In this document: positions 11,501 to 27,840 of the stretch, piece after piece | How the letters are laid out: each line of letters starts with the position of its first letter | Numbering within the stretch: position 1 is the stretch's first letter | DNA from: Bathymodiolus brooksi | Taxonomy: Eukaryota; Mollusca; Bivalvia; Mytilida; Modiolidae | NCBI GenBank assembly: GCA_963680875.1 | Contig: OY804579.1 | Coordinates: forward strand, 30,675,804 to 30,739,803 | Length of the DNA: 64,000 bases | Direction of reading: 5' to 3' | The notes under the pieces: model-generated | The model's input: the letters and a program-made list of their open reading frames with translations, nothing else | Told to the model about the DNA's origin: nothing | Database searches by the model: none | Program-made: the position numbers and the translations under genes

Positions 11501-14500
11501 AACTATCACGGCTATGACAACTATAGATGTGATAAAGTACTGATTACAACTACCAACTGTCACGGCTACAACTATTGATGTGAAAAAGTACTGATTGTAA
11601 CTACCAACTATCACGGCTACGACAACTATAGATGTGATAAAGTACTGATTGTAACTATCAACTATCACGGCTATGAAAACTATAGATGTGATAAAGTACC
11701 GATTTTAACAACCTACTATCACGGCTATGACAACTATTGATGTGATAAAGTACTGATTGTAACTACCAACTATCACGGGTATGACAACTATAGATGTGAT
11801 AAAGTAGTGATTGTAACTACCAACTATCACGGCTACAACTATAGATGTGATAAAGTAGTGATTGTAACTACCAACTATCACGGCTACAACTATTGATGTG
11901 ATAAAGTAGTGATTGTAACTACCAACTATCACGGCTATGACAACTATGGATGTGATAAAGTACTGATTGTAACTACCAACTGTCACGGCTACAACTATTG
12001 ATGTTATAAAGTACTGATTGTAACTACCAACTATCACGGCTACGACAACTATAGATGTGATAAAGTACTGATTGTAACTACCAACTATCACGGCTATGAC
12101 AACAATAGATGTGATAAAGTACTGATTGAAACTACCAACAATCACGGCTATGACAACTGTAGATGTGATAAAGTAGTGATTGTATCTACCAACTATCACG
12201 GCTATGACAACTATAGATGTGATATAGTAGTGTTTGTATCTACCAACTTTTACGGCTATGACATCTATAAATGTGATAATGTACTGATTGTAAATACCAA
12301 CTATCACGGCTACGACAACTGTAGATGTGATAAAATACTGATTGTAACTACCAACTATCACGGCTATGAAAAATCTAGATGTGATAAAGTACGGATTGTA
12401 ACTAACAACTATCACGGCTACGACAACTGTATATGTGATAAAGTACTGATTGTAACTACCAACTATCACGGCTACGACAACCATTGATGTGATAAAGTAC
12501 TGATTGTAACTACTAACTATCACGGCTACGACAACTATTGATGTGATAAAGTACTGATTGTAACTACCAACTATCACGGCTATGACATCTATATATGTGA
12601 TAAAGTACTTATTATAACTACCAACTATCACGACTATGACAACTATAAATGTGAAAAAAATAGTGATTGTAACTACCAACGTTCACGGCTATGACAACTA
12701 TTGATGTGATAAAGTACTGATTGTAACTGCCAACTATCACGGCTATGACATCTATTGATGTGATAAAGTACTGATTGTAACTACTAACTATCACGGCTAT
12801 GATAACTATAAATGTGATAAAGTACTGATTGTAACTACCAACTATCACGGCTATGATAACAATAGATGTGATAAAGTAGTGATTGTAACTACCAACTATC
12901 ACGGCTATGACAACTATAGGTGTGATAAAGTAGTGATTGTAACTACCAACTATCACGGCTACAACTATAGATGTGATAAAATAGTTAATATAACTACCAA
13001 CTATCACGGCTATGACAACTGTAGATGTGATAAAGAAGTGATTGTAACTACCAACTATCACGGCTATGACAACTATAGATGTGATAAAGTACTGATTGTA
13101 ACTATCAACTATCACGGCTATGAAAACTATAGATGTGATAAAGTACTGATTGTAACAACCTACTATCACGGCTATGATAACTATTGATGTGATAAAGTAC
13201 TGATTGTAACTACCAACTATCACGGGTATGACAACTATAGATGTGATACAGTGCTGATTGTAACTACCAATTATCACGGCTCTGACAACTATAGATGTGA
13301 TAAAATAATGATTGTAACTACCAATTATCACGGCTATGACAACTATAGATGTGATAAAGTAGTGATTGTAACTACCAACTATCACGGCTATGACAACTAT
13401 AGATGTGATAAAGTAGTGATTGTAACTACCAACTATCACGGCTATGACAACTATTGATGTGATAAAGAAGTGATTGTAACTACCAACTATCACGGCTATG
13501 ACAACTATAGATGTGATAAAGTACTGATTGCAACTACCAACTATCACGGCTATGACAACTATAAATGTGATAAAGTACTGATTGTAACTACCAACTATCA
13601 CGCTATGATAACTATAAATGTGAAAAAGTACTGATTGTAACTACCAACTATCATGCACGGCTATGACATCTATTGATGTGATAAAATACTGATTGTAACT
13701 ACCAACTATCACGGCTATGAAAACTATAGATGTGATAAAGTACCGATTGTAACAACCTACTATCACGGCTATGACAACTATTGATGTGATAAAGTACTGA
13801 TTGTAACTACCAACTATCACGGGTATGACAACTATAGATGTGATAAAGTACTGATTGTAACTACCAACTATCACGGCTATGACAACTATAGATGTGATAA
13901 AATAGTGATTGTAACTACCAATTATCACGGCTATGACAACTATAGATGTGATAAAGTAGTGATTGTAACTACCAACTATCACGGCTATGACAACTATAGA
14001 TGTGATAAAGTAGTGATTGTAGCTACCAACTATCACGGCTATGACAACTATTGATGTGATAAAGAAGTGATTGTAACTACCAACTATCACGGCTATGACA
14101 ACTATAAATGTGATAAAGAAGTGATTGTAACTACCAACTATCACGGCTATGACAACTATAGATGTGATAAAGTACTGATTGTAACTACCAACTATCGCAG
14201 CTATGACAACTATAGATGTGATAAAGAAGTGATTGTAACTACCAACTATCGCAGCTATGACAACTATAGATGTGATAAAGAAGTGATTGTAACTACCAAC
14301 TATCACGGCTATGATAACTATTGATGTGATAAAGTAGTAATTGTAACTACCAACTATCACGGCAATGACAACTATAGATGTGATAAAGTAGTGATTGCAA
14401 CTACCAAATATCACGGCTATGACAACTATAGATGTGATAAAGAAGTGATTGTAACTACCAACTATCACGGCTATGACAACTATAAATGTGATAAAGTACT

Positions 14501-17500
14501 GATTGCAACTACCAACTATCACGGCTATGACAACTATAAATGTGATAAAGTACTGATTGTAACTACCAACTATCACGCTATGATAACTATAAATGTGATA
14601 AAGTACTGATTGTAACTACCACCTATCATGCACGGCTATGCCATCTATTGATGTGATAAAGTACTGTTTGTAACTACCAACTATCACGGCTATGATAACT
14701 ATAAATGTGATAAAGTACTGATTGTAACAACCAACTATCACGGGTATGACAACTATAGATGTGATAAGGTACTGATTGTAACTACCAACTATCACGACTA
14801 TGGCAACTGTAGATGTGATAAAGTAGTGATTGTAACTACCAACTATCACGGCTACAACTATAGATGTGATAAAGTAGTGATTGTAACTACCAACTATCAC
14901 GGCTACAACTATTGATGTGATAAAGTAGTGATTGTAACTACCAACTATCACGACTATGGCAACTGTAGATGTGATAAAGTACTGATTGTAACTACCAACT
15001 ATCACGGCTACAACTATTGATGTGATAAAGTAGTGATTGTAACTACCAACTATCACGGCTACGACAACCATTGATGTGATAAAGTACTGATTGTAACTAC
15101 TAACTATCACGGCTACGACAACCATTGATGTGATAAAGTACTGATTGTAACTACTAACTATCACGGCTACGACAACCATTGATGTGATAAAGTACTGATT
15201 GTAACTACTAACTATCACGGCTACGACAACTATTGATGTGATAAAGTACTGATTGTAACTACCAACTATCACGGCTATGACATCTATATATGTGATAAAG
15301 TACTTATTATAACTACCAACTATCACGACTATGACAACTATGAATGTGAAAAAAATAGTGATTGTAACTACCAACGTTCACGGCTATGACAACTATTGAT
15401 ATGATAAAGTACTGATTGTAACTGCCAACTATCACGGCTATGACATCTATTGATGTGATAAAGTACTGATTGTAACTACTAACTATCACGGCTATGCTAA
15501 CTATAAATGTGATAAAGTACTGATTGTAACTACCAACTAACACGGCTATGATAACAATAGATGTGATAAAGTAGTGATTGTAACTACCAACTATCACGGC
15601 TATGACAACTATAGGTGTGATAAAGTAGTGATTGTAACTACCAACTATCACGGCTACAACTATACATGTGATAAAATAGTTAATATAACTACCAACTATC
15701 ACGGCTATGACAACTGTAGATGTGATAAAGAAGTGATTGTAACTACCAACTATCACGGCTATGACAACTATAGATGTGATAAAGTACTGATTACAACTAC
15801 CAACTGTCACGGCTACAACTATTGATGTGAAAAAGTACTGATTGTAACTACCAACTATCACGGCTACGACAACTATAGATGTGATAAAGTACTGATTGTA
15901 ACTACCAACTATCACGGCTACAACTATTGATGTGATAAAGTAGTGATTGTAACTACCAACTATCACGACTATGGCAACTGTAGATGTGATAAAGTACTGA
16001 TTGTAACTACCAACTATCACGGCTACAACTATTGATGTGATAAAGTTGTGATTGTAACTACCAACTATCACGGCTATGACAACTATGGATGTGATAAAGT
16101 ACTGATTGTAACTACCAACTGTCACGGCTACAACTATTGATGTTATAAAGTACTGATTGTAACTACCAACTATCACGGCTACGACAACTATAGATGTGAT
16201 AAAGTACTGATTGTAACTACCAACTATCACGGCTATGACAACAATAGATGTGATAAAGTACTGATTGAAACTACCAACAATCACGGCTATGACAACTGTA
16301 GATGTGATAAAGTAGTGATTGTATCTACCAACTATCACGGCTATGACCACTATAGATGTGATATAGTAGTGTTTGTATCTACCAACTTTTACGGCTATGA
16401 CAACTATAAATGTGATAATGTACTGATTGTAACTACCAACTATCACGGCTACGACAACTGTAGATGTGATAAAATACTGATAGTAACTACCAACTATCAC
16501 GGCTATGACAATTATAGATGTGATAAAGTACTGATTGTAACTACCAACTATCACGGCTATGAAAAATCTAGATGTGATAAAGTACGGATTGTAACTAACA
16601 ACTATCACGGCTACGACAACTGTATATGTGATAAAGTACTGATTGTAACTACCAACTATCACGGCTACGAAAACCATTGATGTGATAAAGTACTGATTGT
16701 AACTACTAACTATCACGGCTACGACAACTATTGGTGTGATAAAGTACTGATTGTAACTACCAACTATCACGGCTATGACATCTATATATGTGATAAAGTA
16801 CTTATTATAACTACCAACTATCACGACTATGACAACTATAAATGTGAAAAAAATAGTGATTGTAACTACCAACGTTCACGACTATGACAACTATTGATGT
16901 GATAAAGTACTGATTGTAACTGCCAACTATCACGGCTATGACATCTATTGATGTGATAAAGTACTGATTGTAACTACCAACTATCACGGCTATGATAACT
17001 ATAAATGTGATAAAGTACTGATTGTAACTACCAACTATCACGGCTATGATAACAATAGATGTGATAAAGTAGTGATTGTAACTACCAACTATCACGGCTA
17101 CAACTATAGATGTGATAAAATAGTTAATATAACTACCAACTACCACGGCTATGACAACTGTAGATGTGATAAAGAAGTGATTGTAACTACCAACTATCAC
17201 GGCTATGACAACTATAGATGTGATAAAGTACTGATTACAACTACCAACTGTCACGGCTACAACTATTGATGTGAAAAAGTACTGATTGTAACTACCAACT
17301 ATCACGGCTACGACAACTATAGATGTGATAAAGTACTGATTGTAACTATCAACTATCACGGCTATGAAAACTATAGATGTGATAAAGTACCGATTGTAAC
17401 AACCTACTATCATGGCTATGACAACTATTGATGTGATAAAGTACTGATTGTAACTACCAACTATCACGGGTATGACAACTATAGATGTGATAAAGTACTG

Positions 17501-20500
17501 ATTGTAACTACCAACTATCACGGCTCTGACAACTATAGATGTGATAAAATAGTGATTGTAACTACCAATTATCACGGCTATGACAACTATAGATGTGATA
17601 AAGTAGTGATTGTAACTACCAACTATCACGGCTATGACAACTATAGATGTGATAAAGTAGTGATTGTAACTACCAACTATCACGGCTATGACAACTATTG
17701 ATGTGATAAAGAAGTGATTGTAACTACCAACTATCGCAGCTATGACAACTATAGATGTGATAAAGAAGTGATTGTAACTACCAACTATCACGGCTATGAT
17801 AACTCTAGATGTGATAAAGTAGTAATTGTAACTACCAACTATCACGGCTATGACAACTATAGATGTGATAAAGTAGTGATTGCAACTACCAAATATTACG
17901 GCTATGACAACTATAGATGTGATAAAGAAGTGATTGTAACTACCAACTATCACGGCTATGACAACTATAGATGTGATAAAGTACTGATTGCAACTACCAA
18001 CTATCACGGCTATGACCACTATAAATGTGATAAAGTACTGATTGTAACTACCAACTATCTCGCTATGATAACTATAAATGTGATAAAGTACTGATTGTAA
18101 CTACCAACTATCACGGCTATGATAAATATAAATGTGATAATGTACTGATTGTAACAACCAACTATCACGGGTATGACAACTATAGATGTGATAAAGTACT
18201 TATTGTAACTACCAACTATCACGACTATGGCAACTGTAGATGTGATAAAGTAGTGATTGTAACTACCAACTATCACGGCTACAACTATAGATGTGATAAA
18301 GTAGTGATTGTAACTACCAACTATCACGACTACAACTATAGATGTAATAAAGAAGTGCTTGTAACTATCAACTATCACGGCTACAACTATTGATGTGATA
18401 AAGTAGTGATTGTAACTACCAACTATCACGACTATGGCAACTGTAGATGTGATAAAGTACTGATTGTAACTACCAACTATCACGGCTACAACTATTGATG
18501 TGATAAAGTAGTGATTGTAACTACCAACTATCACGGCTATGACAACTATGGATGTGATAAAGTACTGATTGTAACTACCAACTGTCACGGCTACAACTAT
18601 TGATGTTATAAAGTACTGATTGTAACTACCAACTATCACGGCTACGACAACTATAGATGTGATAAAGTACTGATTGTAACTACCAACTATCACGGCTATG
18701 ACAACAATAGATGTGATAAAGTACTGATTGAAACTACCACCAATCACGGCAATGACAACTGTAGATGTGATAAAGTAGTGATTGTATCTACCAACTATCA
18801 CGGCTATGACAACTATAGATGTGATATAGTAGTGTTTGTATCTACCAACTTTCAGGCTATGACAACAATAAATTAGATAATGTACTGATTGTAACTACCA
18901 ACTATCACGGCTACGACAACTGTAGATGTGATAAAATACTGATTGTAACTACCAACTATCACGGCTATGACAATTATTGATGTGATAAAGTACTGATTGT
19001 AACTACCAACTATCACGGCTATGAAAAATCTAGATGTGATAAAGTACGGATTGTAACTAACAACTATCACGGCTACGACAACTGTATATGTGATAAAGTA
19101 CTGATTGTAACTACCAACTATCACGGCTACGACAACCATTGATGTGATAAAGTACTGATTGTAACTACTAACTATCACGGCTACGACAACTATTGATGTG
19201 ATAAAGTACTGATTGTAACTACCAACTATCACGGCTATGACATCTATATATGTGATAAAGTACTTATTATAACTACCAACTATCACGACTATGACAACTA
19301 TAAATGTGAAAAAAATAGTGATTATAACTACCAACGTTCACGGCTATGACAACTATTGATGTGATAAAGTACTGATTGTAACTGCCAACTATCACGGCTA
19401 TGACATCTATTGATGTGATAAAGTACTGATTGTAACTACTAACTATCAGGCTATGATAACTATAAATGTGATAAAGTACTGATTGTAACTACCAACTATC
19501 ACGGCTATGATAACAATAGATGTGATAAAGTAGTGATTGTAACTACCAACTATCACGGGTATGACAACTATAGATGTGATAAAGTACTGATTGTAAATAC
19601 CAACTATCACGGCTATGACAACTATAGATGTGATAAAATAGTGATTGTAACTACCAATTATCACGGCTATGACAACTATAGATGTGATAAAGTACTGATC
19701 GTAACTACCAACTATCACGGCTATGACAACTATAGATGTGATAAAGTACTGATTGTAACTACCAACTATCACGGCTATGACAACTATTGATGTGATAAAG
19801 AAGTGATTGTAACTACCAACTATCACGGCTATGACAACTATAAATGTGATAAAGAAGTGATTGTAACTACCAACTATCGCAGCTATGACAACTATAGATG
19901 TGATAAAGAAGTGATTGTAACTACCAACTATCGCAGCTATGACAACAATAGATGTGATAAAGAAGTGATTGTAACTACCAACTATCACGGCTATGATAAC
20001 TATAGATGTGATAAAGTAGTAATTGTAACTACCAACTATCACGGCTATGACAACTATAGATGTGATAAAGTAGTGATTGCAACTACCAAATATCACGGCT
20101 ATGACAACTATAGATGTGATAAAGAAGTGATTGTAACTACCAACTATCACGGCAATGACAACTATAGATGTGATAAAGTACTGATTGCAACTACCAACTA
20201 TCACGGCTATGACAACTATAAATGTGATAAAGTACTGATTGTAACTACCAACTATCACGCTATGATAACTATAAATGTGATAAAGTACTGATTGTAACTA
20301 CCAACTATCATGCACGGCTATGACATCTATTGATGTGATAAAGTACTGATTGTAACTACCAACTATCACGGCTATGATAACTATAGATGTGATAAAGTAG
20401 TGATTGTAACTACCAACTATCACGGCTACAACTATAGATGTAATAAAGAAGTGCTTGTAACTACCAACTATCACGGCTACAACTATTGATGTGATAAAGT

Positions 20501-20817
20501 AGTGATTGTAACTACCAACTATCACGACTATGGCAACTGTAGATGTGATAAAGTACTGATTGTAACTACCAACTATCACGGCTACAACTATTGATGTGAT
20601 AAAGTAGTGATTGTAACTACCAACTATCACGGCTATGACAACTATGGATGTGATAAAGTACTGATTGTAACTACCAACTGTCACGGCTACAACTATTGAT
20701 GTTATAAAGTACTGATTGAAACTACCAACAATCACGGCTATGACAACTGTAGATGTGATAAAGTAGTGATTGTATCTACCAACTATCACGGCTATGACAA
20801 CTATAGATGTGATATAG

Positions 20818-23800
20818 TAGTGTTTGTATCTACCAACTGTCACGGCTATGACAACTATAAATGTGATAATGTACTGATTGTAACTACCAACTATCACGGC
20901 TACGACAACTGTAGATGTGATAAAATACTGATTGTAACTACCAACTATCACGGCTATGACAATTATAGATGTGATAAAGTACTGATTGTAACTACCAACT
21001 ATCACGGCTATGAAAAATCTAGATGTGATAAAGCACGGATTGTAACTAACAACTATCACGGCTACGACAACTGTATATGTGATAAAGTACTGATTGTAAC
21101 TACCAACTATCACGGCTACGACAACCATTGATGTGATAAAGTACTGATTGTAACTACTAACTATCACGGCTACGACAACTATTGATGTGATAAAGTACTG
21201 ATTGTAACTACCAACTATCACGGCTATGACATCTATATATGTGATAAAGTACTTATTATAACTACCAACTATCACGACTATGACAACCATAAATGTGAAA
21301 AAAATAGTGATTGTAACTACCAACGTTCACGGCTATGACAACTATCGATGTGATAAAGTACTGATTGTAACTGCCAACTATCACGACTATGACATCTATT
21401 GATGTGATAAAGTACTGATTGTAACTACTAACTATCACGGCTATGATAACTATAAATGTGATAAAGTACTGATTGTAACTACCTACTATCACGGCTATGA
21501 TAACAATAGATGTGATAAAGTAGTGATTATAACTACCAACTATCACGGCTATGACAACTATAGGTGTGATAAAGTAGTGATTGTAACTACCAACTATCAG
21601 GGCTACAACTATAGATGTGATAAAATAGTTAATATAACTACCAACTATCACGGCTATGACAACTGTAGATGTGATAAAGAAGTGATTGTAACTACCAACT
21701 ATCACGGCTATGACAACTATAGATGTGATAAAGTACTGATTACAACTACCAACTGTCACGGCTACAACTATTGATGTGAAAAAGTACTGATTGTAACTAC
21801 CAACTATCACGGCTACGACAACTATAGATGTGATAAAGTACTGATTGTAACTACCAACTATCAAGGCTATGACAACAATAGATGTGATAAAGTACCGATT
21901 GAAGCTACCAACTATCACGGCTATGACAACTATAGATGTGATAAAGTAGTGATTGTATCTACCAACTTTCACGGCTATGACAACTATAAATGTGATAATG
22001 TACTGATTGTAGCTACCAACTATCACGGTTACGACAACTGTAGATGTGATAAAGTAGTGATTGTAACTACCAACTATCACGGCTACGACAACCATTGATG
22101 TGATAAAGTACTGATTGTAACTACCAACTATCACGGCTATGACAACTGTAGATGTGATAATGTACTGATTGTAACTACCAACTATCACGGCTACGACAAC
22201 TGTATATGTGATAAAGTACTGATTGTAACTACCAACTATCACGCTACGACAACTATTGATGTGATAAAGTACTGATTGTAGCTACTAACTATCACGGCTA
22301 CGACAACTATTGATGTGATAAAGTACTGATTGTAACTACCAATTATCACGGCTATGACATCTATATATGTGATAAAGTACTTATTATGACTACCAACTAT
22401 CACGGCTATGACAACTATCAATGTGAAAAAATAGTTATTGTAACTACTAACTGTCACGGCTATGAAAACTATAGATGTGATAAAGTACTGATTGTAACTA
22501 CCAACTATCACGGCTACTACTATAGATGTGATAAATTAGTGATTTTAACTACGAACTATCACGCTATGAAAACTATAGATGTGATAAAGTACTGATTGTA
22601 ACTACCAACTATCAAGCTATGAAAACTATAGATGTGATAAAGTACTGATTGTAACTACCAACTATCACGGCTACGACAACTATAGATGTGATAAAGTACT
22701 GATTGTAACTACCAACAATCACGGCTATAACAACTATATATGTGATAAAGTACTGATTGAAACTACCAACTTTCACGGCTATGTCAACTGTAGATGTGAT
22801 AAAGTACTGATTGTAACTACCAACTATCACGGCTATGACAACTATAGATGTGATATAGTAGTGTTTGTATCTACCAACTGTCACGGCTATGACAACTATA
22901 AATGTGATAATGTACTGATTGTAACTACCAACTATCACGGCTACGACAACTGTAGATGTGATAAAATACTGATTGTAACTACCAACTATCACGGCTATGA
23001 CAATTATAGATGTGATAAAGTACTGATTGTAACTACCAACTATCACGGCTATGAAAAATCTAGATGTGATAAAGCACGGATTGTAACTAACAACTATCAC
23101 GGCTACGACAACTGTATATGTGATAAAGTACTGATTGTAACTACCAACTATCACGGCTACGACAACCATTGATGTGATAAAGTACTGATTGTAACTACTA
23201 ACTATCACGGCTACGACAACTATTGATGTGATAAAGTACTGATTGTAACTACCAACTATCACGGCTATGACATCTATATATGTGATAAAGTACTTATTAT
23301 AACTACCAACTATCACGACTATGACAACCATAAATGTGAAAAAAATAGTGATTGTAACTACCAACGTTCACGGCTATGACAACTATCGATGTGATAAAGT
23401 ACTGATTGTAACTGCCAACTATCACGACTATGACATCTATTGATGTGATAAAGTACTGATTGTAACTACTAACTATCACGGCTATGATAACTATAAATGT
23501 GATAAAGTACTGATTGTAACTACCTACTATCACGGCTATGATAACAATAGATGTGATAAAGTAGTGATTATAACTACCAACTATCACGGCTATGACAACT
23601 ATAGGTGTGATAAAGTAGTGATTGTAACTACCAACTATCAGGGCTACAACTATAGATGTGATAAAATAGTTAATATAACTACCAACTATCACGGCTATGA
23701 CAACTGTAGATGTGATAAAGAAGTGATTGTAACTACCAACTATCACGGCTATGACAACTATAGATGTGATAAAGTACTGATTACAACTACCAACTGTCAC

Positions 23801-24899
23801 GGCTACATCTATTGATGTGAAAAAGTACTGATTGTAACTACCAACTATCACGGCTACGACAACTATAGATGTGATAAAGTACTGATTGTAACTACCAACT
23901 ATCAAGGCTATGACAACAATAGATGTGATAAAGTACCGATTGAAGCTACCAACTATCACGGCTATGACAACTATAGATGTGATAAAGTAGTGATTGTATC
24001 TACCAACTTTCACGGCTATGACAACTATAAATGTGATAATGTACTGATTGTAGCTACCAACTATCACGGTTACGACAACTGTAGATGTGATAAAGTAGTG
24101 ATTGTAACTACCAACTATCACGGCTACGACAACCATTGATGTGATAAAGTACTGATTGTAACTACCAACTATCACGGCTATGACAACTGTAGATGTGATA
24201 ATGTACTGATTGTAACTACCAACTATCACGGCTACGACAACTGTATATGTGATAAAGTACTGATTGTAACTACCAACTATCACGCTACGACAACTATTGA
24301 TGTGATAAAGTACTGATTGTAGCTACTAACTATCACGGCTACGACAACTATTGATGTGATAAAGTACTGATTGTAACTACCAATTATCACGGCTATGACA
24401 TCTATATATGTGATAAAGTACTTATTATGACTACCAACTATCACGGCTATGACAACTATCAATGTGAAAAAATAGTTATTGTAACTACTAACTGTCACGG
24501 CTATGAAAACTATAGATGTGATAAAGTACTGATTGTAACTACCAACTATCACGGCTACTACTATAGATGTGATAAATTAGTGATTTTAACTACGAACTAT
24601 CACGCTATGAAAACTATAGATGTGATAAAGTACTGATTGTAACTACCAACTATCAAGCTATGAAAACTATAGATGTGATAAAGTACTGATTGTAACTACC
24701 AACTATCACGGCTACGACAACTATAGATGTGATAAAGTACTGATTGTAACTACCAACAATCACGGCTATAACAACTATATATGTGATAAAGTACTGATTG
24801 AAACTACCAACTTTCACGGCTATGTCAACTGTAGATGTGATAAAGTACTGATTGTAACTACCAACTATCACGCTACGACAACTGTAGATGGGATAAAGT
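20818..24899. repeat. 2,041-bp tandem duplication, two copies
   Basis: The segments from about 20,818 to 22,858 and from about 22,859 to 24,899 match at a constant offset of 2,041 bp (38 units less 11 bp). The - strand frames at 21262-22242 and 23303-24283 translate to 326 residues each and differ at one position that I can see, traced to CTACAACTATTG near 21,768 versus CTACATCTATTG near 23,809. The right part of copy 2 is also the left part of the next, 3,812-bp, duplication, so this event came first. Confidence 0.85.
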
Positions 24900-27840
24900 A
24901 CTGATTGTAACTACCAAATATCACGCTTTGACAACTACAGTTGTGATAAAGTAGTGATCGTAACTACCAACTATCACGGCTATGACAACTGTAGATGTGA
25001 TAAAGTAGTGATTGTAACTAACAACTATCACGGCTATGACAACAATAGATGTGATAAAGCAGTGATTGTAACTACCAACTATCACGGCTACTATTATAGA
25101 TGTGATCAAGTAGTGATTGTAACTACCAACTATCACGCTATGACAACTATAGATGTGATAAAGTACAGATTGTAACTACCATCTATCACGGCTACAACTA
25201 TAGATGTGATAAAGTACTGATTGTAACTACCAACTATCACGGCTATGAAAACTAAAGATGTGATAAAGTACTGATTGTAACTACCAACTATCACGGCTAT
25301 GATAACAATAGATGTGATAATCTAGTGATTGTAACTACCAACTGTCACGGCTATGACAACTATAAATGTGATACAGTACTGATTGTAACTACCAACTATC
25401 ACGGCTACGACAACTGTAGATGTGATAACATACTGATTGTAACTACCAACTATCACGGCTATGACAATTATAGATGTGATAAAGTACTGATTGTAACTAC
25501 CAACTATCACGGCTATGAAAACTATAGATGTGATAAAGTACTGATTGTAACTGCCAACTTTCACGGCTATGACAACTATAGATGTGATAAAATAGTGATT
25601 GTAACTGCCAACTGTCACGGCTATGTCAACTATAGATGTGATAAAGTACTGATTGTAGCTACCAACTATCACGGCTACGACAACTATAGATGTGAAAAAT
25701 TACTGATTGTAACTACCAACTATCACAGCGACGACACTATTGATGTGAAAAAGTTCTGATTGTACTTACCAACTATCACGGCTATGACAACTGTAGATGT
25801 GATTATGTACTGATTGTAACTACCAACTATAACGGCTATGACAACTATAGATGTGATAAAGTACTGGTTGTAACTACCAACTATCACGGCTATGACATCT
25901 ATATATAAGATAAAGTACTTATTATAACTACCAACTATCACGGCTATGACAACTATAAATGTGAAAAAATGGTGATTGTAACTACCAACTGTCACGGCTA
26001 TGACAACTATAGATGTGATAAAGTACTGATTGTAACTACCAACTATCACGGCTACTACTATAGATGTGATAAAGTAGTGATTGTAACTACGAACTATTAC
26101 GCTATGATAACTATAGATGTGATAAAGTAGTGATTGTAAGTACCAACTATCACGGCTATGACAACTATAGATGTGATAAATTACTGATTGTAACTACCAA
26201 CTATCACGGCTATGAGAACTATAGATGTGATAAAGTACTGATTGTAACTACCAACTATCACGGCTATGACAACTATAGATGTGATAAAGTACTGCTTGTA
26301 ACAACACACTATTGCAGCAATGACAACTATACTTGTGCTAAAGTACTGATTGTAACTACCAACTATTACGGCTACGACAACTATAGATGTGATAAAGTAC
26401 TGATGGTAACTACCAACTTTCACGGCTACGACAACTATAAATGTGATAAAGTACTGATTGTAGCTACCAACTATCACGGCTATGACAACTGTAGATGTGA
26501 TAAAGTAGTGATTGTAACTACCAACTGTCATGGCTTTGACAACAATATATGTGATAAAGCAGTGATTGTAACTACCAACTGTCACGGCTAGGACAAACAT
26601 AGATGTGATAAAGAACTGATTGTAACTACCAACTATCACGGCTATGACAACTATAGGTGTGATAAAGTACTGAGTGTAACTACCAACTATCACGGCTATG
26701 ACAACTATAGATGTGATAAAATAGTGATTGTAACTACCAACTATCACGGCTATGACAACTATAGATGTGATAAAGCACTGGTTGTAACTACAACTATCAC
26801 GGCTATGACATCTATAGATGTGATAAAGTACTTTTTATAACTACCAACTATCACGGCTATAACAACTATAAATGTGAAAAAATAGTGATTGTAACTACCA
26901 ACTGTCACGGCTATGACAACTATAGATGTGATCGAGTACTGATTGTAACTACCAACTATCACTGCTATGACAACAATAGATGTGATCGAGTACTGATTGT
27001 AACTACCAACTATCACTGCTATGACAACAATAGATATGATAAAGTACTGATTGTAACTACCAACTGTCACGGCTATGACACCTATAGATGTGATAAAATA
27101 GTGATTGTAACTACCAACTGTCACGGCTATGACAACTATAGATGTGATAAAGTACTGATTGTAACTACCAACTATCACGGCTATGACAACAATAGATGTG
27201 ATAAAGTACTGATTGTAACTACCAACTATCACGGCTATGATAACTATAGATGTGATAAAGTACTGATTGTAAATACCAACTATCACGGCTATGACAACTA
27301 TAGATGTGATAAAGTACTGATTGTAACTACCAACTATCACGTTATGACAATTATAAATGTGATAAAGTACTGATTGTAACTACCAACTATCACGGCTATG
27401 AAAAATCTAGATGTGATAAAGTACTGATTGTAACTACCAACTTTCACGGCTACGACAACTGTAGATGGGATAAAGTACTGATTGTAACTACCAACTATCA
27501 CGGCTACTACAACCATTGATGTGATAAAGTACTGATGGTTACTACCAATTATCACGGCTACAACAACTATTGATGTGATAAAGTACTGATTGTAACTACT
27601 AACTGTCACAGCTACGACAACTATTGATGTGATAAAGTACTGATTGTAACTACCAACTATCACGGCTATGACAACAATAGATGTGATAAAGTACTGGTTG
27701 AAACTACCAACTATCACGGCTATGACATCTATATATGTGATAAAGTACTTATTATAACTACCAACTATCACGGCTATGACAACTATAAATGTGAAAATAT
27801 AGTGATTGTAACTACCAACTGTCACGGCTATGACAACTAT
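24029..27840. repeat. 3,812-bp higher-order block, copy 1
   Basis: This block is followed directly by a second copy at a constant 3,812-bp offset (71 units less 22 bp). The left edge is marked by the unit AAATGTGATAATGTACTG at 24,029, which recurs at 27,841. It includes 53-bp units, a marker unit with TATATAAGATAAAG near 25,905, a unit beginning ACTTGTGCTAAAG near 26,331, and two GATCGAG units near 26,931 and 26,985. Its first 0.85 kb is shared with the preceding 2,041-bp duplication. Confidence 0.88.
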
